A DNA stretch of 64,000 bases from JAXLVB01 sp046329195 (GTDB lineage: Bacteria; Bacteroidota; Bacteroidia; Cytophagales; Spirosomataceae): NCBI GenBank assembly GCA_046329195.1, contig JAXLVB010000003.1, positions 434,001-498,000 on the forward strand, in the 5' to 3' direction. Position numbers and translations under genes: made by a program. A model generated the notes under the pieces. It saw only the letters and a program-made list of their open reading frames with translations, was not told the DNA's origin and did not search any database. Within the stretch, counting starts at the first letter, position 1; each line of letters opens with the position of its first letter. Shown one piece after another: positions 53,833 through 62,049 of this stretch.

Positions 53833-55431
53833 ATGCCGCTACTTTACAACACGCAGCCGCTTACTGCTCTTCAAGCGGCGCATTTGCTCCGAAGGGCTTC
53901 GTTTGGTCCAACTCGTGACCTCATCAAACGATTCACGAATCTAACACCCGCTGCGGCAGTCAGTAAGCTTTTTGCTGATGACCAGCCCGTTGTTGCGCCT
54001 CCGATTGATGCCGAAACTAATACGGTTTTTGTTAAAGAACCTTTCAATGATGTCAAGCAAGGTAAGCATCAAACCTATTTGAAATCGTGGAGTTTGGCCA
54101 ATATGATTAATAAGCCAACAGCCATAGGAGCATCGGTTCAAGAAAAAATCACATTGTCTGAAAAGATGACTCTTTTCTTACAAAATGTGTTGGTGAGTAC
54201 TTTCAATACGGTCAATGACAGTCGTTACATGTATTCTTACTATTCGCTCTTACGAACTTATGCGTTGGGAAACTACAAAAACTTGGTTATTGCCATGTCC
54301 AAAGAGCCTACTATGCTGCGCTTTTTGAATGGAAATACCAATACGAAAACGAATCCAAACGAAAACTACGCACGAGAATTACAAGAGTTGTTTACCATCG
54401 GACGAGTTAAGCCAGATGGTAATGCCAATTATTCAGAAGCCGATGTTAAAGCCGCAGCCAAAGTGCTAACAGGCTGGGTGGATTCGGGCTATCGTAATAC
54501 TACCACGGCTACGATATCTTCTTCGTTCACCCTGTCTCGACACGATACCACCAACAAGCAGTTCTCGTCTTATTATCAAAACAAAGTAATAACAGGCCGA
54601 AACAATAATAACGCTGGAGACAACGAATTGAAAGACTTAATTGACATGATTTTTGCGCAGACCGAAACTGCCAAAAACTTATGCCGAGAACTCTACCGTT
54701 GGTTTGTGGCAGCTGACATTACTACTGATATCGAAACCAATATTATTACCGAACTCGCTACGATTTTCCGTACTAACAATTATGAAATAAAGCCTGTTTT
54801 AACGGCTCTGTTTCAAACGCAGCATTTTTATGACACCAAAGTAGTAGGCTCTATTGTAAAGTCACCCATTGATTTGGTTGTAAGCACTTTACGCTATTTT
54901 GAATTGTCTCCTGCTGATATGAACAGCGCCCCTGCCGACTATTACTCTTTCCTAAATTATGTATTGTTAAGAACTCGTGAGCAAACGCAAGAGGTCTTTA
55001 GTCAGCCGAGTGTATTTGGTTGGACACCGTATTATGATACTGGTTTCTACAAAATATGGATTAATGCCACTACGCTTTCGTATCGAAATAAATTTACTGA
55101 TGACCTCATCAACGGGGCGTTCAAGGTGAATGGGATACCGCAACAAGTGAATACTATTGCCGAAGCCGAAAAGGTATCTAATCCTGCCGACCCTGTGGTG
55201 CTAATTAACGAAATCACTGCTACTCTTTTTGCTGTGCCTATCACCCAAGCACAAAAAGATTATCTAATAGACCAAGTGTTGATTCCGGGTTTACCTCGGA
55301 TTGAATGGACCATTGAATGGAACAATTACAAAGCCAACCCTACAGATTTAAAAATTCAACGTTCTGTAAAAGGTAAGCTGAATAATTTGTTCATTTATCT
55401 ATTACGTATGGCTGAGTTCCAAATGGGATAA
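53833..55431 (+). CDS. DUF1800 domain protein
   Basis: A 532-residue protein with L-L-R-R-A-S-F-G-P-T near the start and N-E-N-Y-A-R-E-L-Q-E-L-F-T-I-G in the middle, the hallmark DUF1800 blocks. Function is unknown; the gene is nearly always next to a DUF1501 gene, as here (85 bases). The ATG at 53833 fits the family; the start at 53761 has no homologous-looking sequence. No signal peptide is evident with this start, which is usual for the family. Confidence 0.9.
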   Translation: MPLLYNTQPLTALQAAHLLRRASFGPTRDLIKRFTNLTPAAAVSKLFADDQPVVAPPIDAETNTVFVKEPFNDVKQGKHQTYLKSWSLANMINKPTAIGASVQEKITLSEKMTLFLQNVLVSTFNTVNDSRYMYSYYSLLRTYALGNYKNLVIAMSKEPTMLRFLNGNTNTKTNPNENYARELQELFTIGRVKPDGNANYSEADVKAAAKVLTGWVDSGYRNTTTATISSSFTLSRHDTTNKQFSSYYQNKVITGRNNNNAGDNELKDLIDMIFAQTETAKNLCRELYRWFVAADITTDIETNIITELATIFRTNNYEIKPVLTALFQTQHFYDTKVVGSIVKSPIDLVVSTLRYFELSPADMNSAPADYYSFLNYVLLRTREQTQEVFSQPSVFGWTPYYDTGFYKIWINATTLSYRNKFTDDLINGAFKVNGIPQQVNTIAEAEKVSNPADPVVLINEITATLFAVPITQAQKDYLIDQVLIPGLPRIEWTIEWNNYKANPTDLKIQRSVKGKLNNLFIYLLRMAEFQMG

Positions 55432-55516
55432 GATCAGCTTTAAGCAAGGTCAATCAAGTGCATCCATTTCAATTTCTCTGCTTTAACTAAGAGTAGAGGT
55501 TTCTCTCAAAATCAAC

Positions 55517-57091
55517 ATGAAACGTCGTAATTTTTTACAATATCTTTCTTCTTCGTTCATATTGCCTGTCAGCATTGACGGCTATGGAGCCAAGGCATTT
55601 GCCCAACATTCTCCCTTCGTACAAGCACTCATGGGCTTGGCTGGCACTACCGATAAGGTTCTGGTTATTATCCAGATGCAAGGAGGTAATGATGGTCTAA
55701 ACATGGTGATTCCTCTCGATCAGATGAGCACCTATAACTCGCTTCGAAATAGCAGTGCGGTGTCGAACATTGCCATTCCCGAAAATAAAGCATTAGCCTT
55801 GGGTACTACGGGTATGGGCTTGCACCCTGCCATGATAGGCATGAAGCAGCTTTATACGGATGGCAAATTGGCGGTTGTGCAAGGTGTCTCCTATCCAAAC
55901 CCAAGTTTTTCGCACTTTAGAGCCAGCGATATTTACATGACGGCAGTTGACTCCAACCAAAACGCCAACACAGGTTGGCTGGGGCGCTATCTGGATGGTA
56001 ATTATCCTAACTACCCCAACGGTTATCCTAATGCTACGTATCCAGACCCACCAGCTATTCAGATTGGTTCGGTGGTATCTACGGCTGTTATTGGTACCAA
56101 CGGCGGAGATGCGCTCGTGTTTCAAGACCCCGATACATTTGCCAAAATGGTAGGCGATAAACCTAACGTACCTCCTACTGACTTGCCTGCTACGCCCTAC
56201 GGCGACTACGTGGCATTTATCCGACAACAACAAAGCAGTGGGTCAGCCTATGCTACTCGGGTCAAAGCAGCCGCCAATGCAGCGGCCAATATTGCGCCAT
56301 ACCCAACGGGAAACAACCTGGCCGACCAGCTCAAAATTGTGGCTCGTTTAATCAAAGGTGGCCTTCAAACAAACGTATATTACGTTTCTATTGGTGGCTT
56401 TGATACACACTCAAGCCAAACAGACGCTACTGACACTACGATAGGTAACCATGCCAACTTGCTCAAAACGCTTTCGGATGCCATTACTGCCTTCCAAACT
56501 GATTTGGCAGCCTTGGGCATCGAAGACCGAGTAGCGGGCATGACTTTCTCGGAATTTGGCCGCAGAGCTGCCTCTAATGCCAGCCGAGGCACCGACCACG
56601 GGTTGGCGGCTCCGTTGTTTGTGTTTGGTAAAGGCGTTAAGCAACAAAAAATTGGTACTACTCCTAACTTGAGCAATCTTGACAACGGCAACATACGCAT
56701 GCAATACGATTTCCGCCAAGTGTATGCCACCCTATTAACCGACTGGTTGGGAGTACCAGCCACCACCGTATCAAGCATTCTGTTTCGCTCGTTTACTACG
56801 TTGCCTATTTTCAAAGCCATTGCAGCCAGAGAAGCCTTTGATTATCAAGAAACCAAAGTGTATCCTAACCCAACAAGCGACTTTGTAATGATAGAGGCGC
56901 AAGCTCTTGAAAGTGGTATCGAAGCCCTTCAACTGGTAGATATGCAGGGTTACTCGATTCCTGTTTCGGCGACCCAACCTGCTCCTCAACGCTTGCAAAT
57001 AGATGTGCGTCAGTTACCTGCGGGAAACTACTTGCTAAACATCCAAACGCCCGAAACAGTGCTCAAAGGAAAAGTTCAGGTAATTCGTTAA
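55517..57091 (+). CDS. DUF1501 domain protein with Tat signal and T9SS sorting domain
   Basis: A 524-residue protein. M-K-R-R-N-F-L-Q is a proper twin-arginine signal, cleaved near A-F-A-Q (about 30). The DUF1501 (alkaline-phosphatase-like fold) spans about 45-430, with G-G-N-D-G-L-N, F-S-E-F-G-R-R and G-T-D-H-G blocks. The last 75 residues form a T9SS sorting domain with Y-P-N-P-T-S-D. It therefore appears to use Tat across the inner membrane and T9SS across the outer. Function is unknown. Confidence 0.92.
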   Translation: MKRRNFLQYLSSSFILPVSIDGYGAKAFAQHSPFVQALMGLAGTTDKVLVIIQMQGGNDGLNMVIPLDQMSTYNSLRNSSAVSNIAIPENKALALGTTGMGLHPAMIGMKQLYTDGKLAVVQGVSYPNPSFSHFRASDIYMTAVDSNQNANTGWLGRYLDGNYPNYPNGYPNATYPDPPAIQIGSVVSTAVIGTNGGDALVFQDPDTFAKMVGDKPNVPPTDLPATPYGDYVAFIRQQQSSGSAYATRVKAAANAAANIAPYPTGNNLADQLKIVARLIKGGLQTNVYYVSIGGFDTHSSQTDATDTTIGNHANLLKTLSDAITAFQTDLAALGIEDRVAGMTFSEFGRRAASNASRGTDHGLAAPLFVFGKGVKQQKIGTTPNLSNLDNGNIRMQYDFRQVYATLLTDWLGVPATTVSSILFRSFTTLPIFKAIAAREAFDYQETKVYPNPTSDFVMIEAQALESGIEALQLVDMQGYSIPVSATQPAPQRLQIDVRQLPAGNYLLNIQTPETVLKGKVQVIR

Positions 57092-57124
57092 ATACTGCTT
57101 GATATACATCAAATTATTGCCCTC

Positions 57125-57158
57125 AAAAAAGACTTTGGAGTGATTCAAAGTCTTTTTT
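57125..57158 (+). terminator. terminator after the DUF1501 gene
   Basis: AAAAAAGACTTTG and CAAAGTCTTTTTT form a perfect stem with an 8-base loop and T-run. Confidence 0.9.
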
Positions 57159-57300
57159 GTTAAAAAACCAGCTTCTATCGCAGGCATTTCTGAGGTGAAG
57201 ATGTTGTTTTCCAGAAGAAAAGTAGATATTTGAAGCAATTTCCGTATTACTTTTGCTGTATTTTACGTTTTTGTGTTCGGCACAAGTCTGTCTTGTATTC

Positions 57301-59523
57301 ATGAATCAACGCTTTTTTCTTTTTCGGTCCAAGCAAAAACCTCTTCTTTGGGGGTTATGTATTCTTAGTCTGTTTAGTGCTTGTTCGCAGTACAATACAG
57401 CGCCTTCCAGTAAGGCGTATCATAACATGACGGCTCGCTTCAATGCGTATGTGCAGGCTCGTGATCTAATGCTCGAAGCCGACAAAGTGCTTTTTGAAAG
57501 TCGAAAGGAGAATTTTGAGCAAATTCTGCCCATTTATCTACCTATTGACTCAAACCAAACGGCTACCGTAGGTCAGCAATTAGCCAACATCATCAAGAAG
57601 GCTTCGATGGTACCTGAGCGCCATCAAAATAGCAAATGGGTGGATGACGCCTACTTACTCATTGGCAAAGCTCGCCTCTACAAAGAAGATTATCCCAACG
57701 CCATCGAAACGTTTAAGTACATCAATACCACCAGCGACAACGCCGATATTCGGGATGCTGCCTTGATTTGGCTCATGCGAGCGTACATCGAAAAAGAAGA
57801 CCCTGCTGCCGGCCTTCGGGTGGCTGATTATCTTCGTCAAGAGCCTCTTAACAAAGCCAACACCCGTGATTACTACTTAACCAAGGCTTACTTGCACCAA
57901 CTTCAAGGCGAGTTTGCGATTTCGACGGGTCTGCTGGAAGAAGCGTTCAAACTCATGCCTAAAACCATCCAAACCGGTCGGGTGCATTTTGCGGCAGCTC
58001 AAATGTATGAGGCTCAAGGGAAATCACAGCAAGCTTTGCATCATTACAATTTGGTCAAGAAAAACAACCCTAACTATGAGTTGTCGTTTTATGCAGGACT
58101 TCATGGCTCGCTCAACGAGCAAGGAGCCAACAGCCAAAGCACCTTTGCTCGAATGCTCAAGGACAGCAAAAACAACGACTTACGGGACAAAATTTACTTT
58201 GCTATGGCACAGCGTGAAATTCAACAAAAGAATTTACCGCAAGCTATCAAGTACTTACAAGAATCTATCAAAGCCGCAGGACCCAATACCCTTCAGTTGT
58301 CGCAGGCTTACCATAAGATTGCCGATATTTATTTTTCTCAACGCCAGTACGAATTGGCCAAAGCTTACTACGATAGTACTGCGGCTACCGCACCGGCCAA
58401 CTCACCTGATTATAAGGTTATTAACGACCGTCGTTCGTTGTTGACCGATTTCGTGAAGCAACTTGTCACCATTCGTACCGAAGATAGTCTTCAACATTTG
58501 GCTTCGTTGAGCCCCGTAGCAGTCGAAAAAATGTTGGATAAAATCTTGGAAGATAAAAAGAAAAAAGAAGAAGCAGACTTGCTTCGAGCACAACAGATTG
58601 CCAACCAAGCTGCCAATGGCAATGGTGGACAGCTAGTACGAGGGAATTTTAATGGCAATCCTCAAGACGTGTGGTATTTTTATAATCCGCAGTTGGCTAT
58701 GCAGGGGCGTTTGCAATTTACTCAAAAATGGGGCACTCGTAAACTAGAAGATAACTGGCGCCGAAGCAGCAAAGAAACCTCTATTGGCTTTGCAGACCCT
58801 GTGGCCAATGCAAACAATGGCAATGCTAATACCCCTAATTCACTGAATGCCAAACCATTACAACCAACCAACCAAGGTACTAACAGTGAAGAGGCTAAAC
58901 TCAAAGCTCAGAAAGAAGACATGATGGGCAAAATACCGTTTAGCCAATTGGCCTTAGCCGATTCTAAAAAACGACAAGATGATGCGTATTTTCAATTAGG
59001 CAAAATCTATAAACTCAACCTCAACGAACCCCAAAACGCCATTGCCACTTTCGAGAAACTGTTGCAATTGTTCCCGCAATCGCCGCATGAGTCAGAAGTA
59101 TATTATTTGCTGTATTTGCTCACCGAAGGCACTCCCAAGCAAGCCGAATGGCAAAAAACGCTCTCCTCCAAGTTTCCAGACTCGTACTTTACTCGCCTGA
59201 TGCAGCGAGATGCCGCAGGGCCTATCACCGCAGGCAACGAAGCCGAAGCACAACGCCTCTACAGCACCGCTTATTCACTCTATGGCGGTGGCGACTACCT
59301 CAATGCGCTTATTGCCGTAGAGAACGGCATTCGGAATTTTCCGCACAACTCTATTGAGGATAAACTAACCTTGCTCAAAGCCTTGCTCATCGGTAAAACC
59401 CAAGGCGTAGAAGCCTACCAACGCTCACTCAACGATTTTATTAAAAATTACCCGAATAGTACCCTAATTGCTCGTGCCAAAGAACTATTAGACGTGGCCA
59501 GCGCCTACACACCTAAGAATTAA
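57301..59523 (+). CDS. sprE: PorW/SprE-like type IX secretion lipoprotein
   Basis: A 740-residue TPR lipoprotein. Lipobox L-F-S-A-C anchors it, then Y-H-N-M-T-A-R-F-N-A-Y and a chain of tetratricopeptide repeats (about 90-390 and 560-730) separated by a Gln/Asn-rich linker. The N-terminal block and layout match PorW/SprE, a periplasmic lipoprotein bridging the T9SS motor and outer-membrane parts and needed for gliding. The ATG at 57301 opens the signal; the start at 57253 is less suitable. It is 11 bases before the PBP1A gene. Confidence 0.82.
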   Translation: MNQRFFLFRSKQKPLLWGLCILSLFSACSQYNTAPSSKAYHNMTARFNAYVQARDLMLEADKVLFESRKENFEQILPIYLPIDSNQTATVGQQLANIIKKASMVPERHQNSKWVDDAYLLIGKARLYKEDYPNAIETFKYINTTSDNADIRDAALIWLMRAYIEKEDPAAGLRVADYLRQEPLNKANTRDYYLTKAYLHQLQGEFAISTGLLEEAFKLMPKTIQTGRVHFAAAQMYEAQGKSQQALHHYNLVKKNNPNYELSFYAGLHGSLNEQGANSQSTFARMLKDSKNNDLRDKIYFAMAQREIQQKNLPQAIKYLQESIKAAGPNTLQLSQAYHKIADIYFSQRQYELAKAYYDSTAATAPANSPDYKVINDRRSLLTDFVKQLVTIRTEDSLQHLASLSPVAVEKMLDKILEDKKKKEEADLLRAQQIANQAANGNGGQLVRGNFNGNPQDVWYFYNPQLAMQGRLQFTQKWGTRKLEDNWRRSSKETSIGFADPVANANNGNANTPNSLNAKPLQPTNQGTNSEEAKLKAQKEDMMGKIPFSQLALADSKKRQDDAYFQLGKIYKLNLNEPQNAIATFEKLLQLFPQSPHESEVYYLLYLLTEGTPKQAEWQKTLSSKFPDSYFTRLMQRDAAGPITAGNEAEAQRLYSTAYSLYGGGDYLNALIAVENGIRNFPHNSIEDKLTLLKALLIGKTQGVEAYQRSLNDFIKNYPNSTLIARAKELLDVASAYTPKN

Positions 59524-59534
59524 TCGCCTGCATT

Positions 59535-61871
59535 ATGTTCGAACTACTTCCCGGCAAATACCGAAACCTTATCAAACGTTTCTATCAAGTAACGTTGGGT
59601 GGTTTTATCTTCCTGATTATTTATTTGGTAGCCGTGCGGGTAAACCTGTTCTATCTCTTTGGAAGTATGCCCAGCCTCAAAATTCTGGAAAACCCCAAGA
59701 GTGAAATAGCCTCGGAGGTGATTTCAGAAGATAATCAGACCATTGGCAAGTACTTTCTTGAAAACCGTACACCCGTTGAGTTTAATCAACTTTCGCCCAA
59801 TCTGGTCAATGCACTCATGGCTATCGAAGATGCTCGCTTTACCCAGCACTCTGGCATAGACCCTCGGAGTTTGTTTCGGGCGGTATTTGGGGTGCTTACC
59901 ATGCAGTCGGGGTCGGGTGGAGGTAGTACGCTTTCTCAACAGTTAGCCAAGAACTTATTTGAACTTCGCAAAGACGAAAAGTACCAAGGCTTGCTCCACA
60001 AAGTACCCTTGGTAAAAATGATAGTTATCAAAACCAAAGAATGGATTACAGCTATTGAACTGGAACGTCGTTATACCAAACAAGAGATTATGACGATGTA
60101 TCTCAACACCGTTTCGTACGGTAGCAACGCCTACGGGATTCGGTCGGCGGCAAAGACGTTTTTTAGCAAAGAACCCTGGGAAGTCAACATGGAAGAAGCG
60201 GCTGTTTTGACTGGCATGTTGCAAAACCCCTCTCGATACAATCCAAAATTCCACCCGCAATCTTCGTTGATTCGGCGCAACACCGTGCTGGCTCAGATGC
60301 TGAAATACAACTACTTAGACCAAAATCAATACGCTGTTCTAAAAGACAAACCTTTAAAACTTCGGTATCGAGTTGAGAATCACAACGTGGGAAATGCCCC
60401 CTACCTACTGGCTGGACTTAAAGACGAGCTTCAAGACGTTATTGATGATCTCAATAAAGGCCGTAGCGACGAAGATCAACTCGACCTTTACACCAGTGGT
60501 CTCAAAATCAGAACGTCTATCAACGCCCGTATGCAAGAATACGCCGTAGAGGCCATGCGTGAGCACATGAAAAAACAGCAAGGGCTATTCTTTGAGCACT
60601 GGAAAGGCCGTGTGCCGTGGTGTGATGATGACGGTAAGGAAATCCCGAACTACATCGAAAATTGTGCACGTAAGACTCCACATTACAGAGAACTAAAAGA
60701 GTATTACGATGGAAACGAAGAATCCATCTGGAAAGTGCTTCGCACGCCTGTGAAGATGAAAGTGTTTTCGTGGGAACACCCTCGGTTCGAAAAAGACACG
60801 TTGTTGAGTCCTCTGGATTCCATTCGTTACTACAAATACTTCTTGAACACGGGTTTTATGGCTATGGATCCCAACAATGGTCACGTGAAAGCTTGGGTAG
60901 GTGGTATTAATTTTAAGTACTTCAAATACGACCACGTGAAGCAGGGTAAGCGTCAGCCAGGTTCTACGTTTAAGCCGTTTTTGTATGCAGCAGCCATTGA
61001 CAACGGTTTCACCCCTTGCGACCGAGTAGTGGACCAGCCGGTGCATTTTAGCTTGGCTGATGGCGTACCCGGCGGCTGGACGCCCAAAAACTCAGAAGGG
61101 GGCTACAGCGGCAAGAGCATGACCCTTCGGCAGGCATTGGCCAAGTCGGTGAATACCGTGAGTGCCTTTTTGATGAAGAAATTTAAGCCACACACCATGG
61201 CCAAATATGCGCACGAAATCGGCATTCAAAGCAAACTAGACGAACGCCCCGCCATGTGTCTGGGTGGTACCAACGACGTGTCGGTGTTTGAGATGGTGGG
61301 AGCTTACTGCACCTTTGCCAACGGAGGTACATGGACCGAGCCCACGGTTATTTTGAGTATCGAAGACCGTTTTGGGAACAAATTACGAGAGTTTGTACCT
61401 CGTACCCACGACGCCATCAGTGCTGAAACCGCCTATTTGATGGTACACATGCTCAAAGGAGGGATTGAAGAAGGGGCAGGTACCTCTCGCCGCCTATTGC
61501 AATACAACTGCTCGAAAGACAACGAAATTGGCGCCAAAACAGGTACTACTTCTGACCAATCAGATGCTTGGTTTATGGGCATTACCCAAAACTTAGCCGC
61601 TGGCCTGTGGGTGGGTGGTGACGAGCGTTTCATCCACTTCCGCAGTTTGCAGTATGGTCAGGGGGCTCGATTAGCCTTGCCTTTATGGGCCATTTTTATG
61701 GACAAAGTCTATGCTGATCCAGTGATTCAGCTAAAAAAAGAGAAATTCCGTAAGCCAGCAAGTTTGTCGTTCTCTTTAGATTGTAGCAGCTATGGAGGCT
61801 ACGGCAACGATTCTACGCAAGTAATTATTCCTACCAAAAAGCCCGAAAACGACGATACCATTTTACAATAA
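59535..61871 (+). CDS. penicillin-binding protein 1A (GT51/transpeptidase)
   Basis: A 778-residue bifunctional peptidoglycan synthase with one N-terminal membrane helix (about 20-40). The GT51 domain has catalytic Glu98 (I-E-D-A-R-F) and G-G-S-T-L-S-Q-Q-L-A-K. The transpeptidase has S477-x-x-K480 (G-S-T-F-K-P), an S-V-N triad and K668-T-G-T. It polymerises and crosslinks glycan strands in the periplasm and is a target of beta-lactams. It probably shares a transcript with the SprE-like gene. Confidence 0.95.
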   Translation: MFELLPGKYRNLIKRFYQVTLGGFIFLIIYLVAVRVNLFYLFGSMPSLKILENPKSEIASEVISEDNQTIGKYFLENRTPVEFNQLSPNLVNALMAIEDARFTQHSGIDPRSLFRAVFGVLTMQSGSGGGSTLSQQLAKNLFELRKDEKYQGLLHKVPLVKMIVIKTKEWITAIELERRYTKQEIMTMYLNTVSYGSNAYGIRSAAKTFFSKEPWEVNMEEAAVLTGMLQNPSRYNPKFHPQSSLIRRNTVLAQMLKYNYLDQNQYAVLKDKPLKLRYRVENHNVGNAPYLLAGLKDELQDVIDDLNKGRSDEDQLDLYTSGLKIRTSINARMQEYAVEAMREHMKKQQGLFFEHWKGRVPWCDDDGKEIPNYIENCARKTPHYRELKEYYDGNEESIWKVLRTPVKMKVFSWEHPRFEKDTLLSPLDSIRYYKYFLNTGFMAMDPNNGHVKAWVGGINFKYFKYDHVKQGKRQPGSTFKPFLYAAAIDNGFTPCDRVVDQPVHFSLADGVPGGWTPKNSEGGYSGKSMTLRQALAKSVNTVSAFLMKKFKPHTMAKYAHEIGIQSKLDERPAMCLGGTNDVSVFEMVGAYCTFANGGTWTEPTVILSIEDRFGNKLREFVPRTHDAISAETAYLMVHMLKGGIEEGAGTSRRLLQYNCSKDNEIGAKTGTTSDQSDAWFMGITQNLAAGLWVGGDERFIHFRSLQYGQGARLALPLWAIFMDKVYADPVIQLKKEKFRKPASLSFSLDCSSYGGYGNDSTQVIIPTKKPENDDTILQ

Positions 61872-61897
61872 TTGGGCGGTTGACTCCTGTTTTTTAG

Positions 61898-61923
61898 AAA
61901 ACGCCATTGCAGTGGCGTTTTTA
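61898..61923 (+). terminator. terminator after the PBP1A gene
   Basis: AAAACGCCA and TGGCGTTTT form a 9-bp stem with a 6-base loop and T-run. Confidence 0.88.
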
Positions 61924-61943
61924 ATATAATGACCCCGACTGCG

Positions 61944-61965
61944 GCTATCCCGATAGCTATCGAGC
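61944..61965. repeat. palindrome around CGATAGCTATCG
   Basis: A perfect 12-base palindrome, CGATAGCTATCG, lies inside TCCCGATAGCTATCGAG between two convergent genes. It looks like a dispersed palindromic element but only one copy is seen here. Confidence 0.4.
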
Positions 61966-61995
61966 CTGTCAGTGGTTGAATTCACTACCAAAACA

Positions 61996-62031
61996 AACCT
62001 ACCCAAACCTCTAGGGAGATTTGGGTAGGTT
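61996..62031 (-). terminator. hairpin downstream of the VCBS/ASPIC gene
   Basis: AACCTACCCAAA and TTTGGGTAGGTT are perfectly complementary over a 12-base loop, 19 bases past the minus-strand stop. Confidence 0.75.
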
Positions 62032-62049
62032 ATGTCCTGCAAAAGCACT

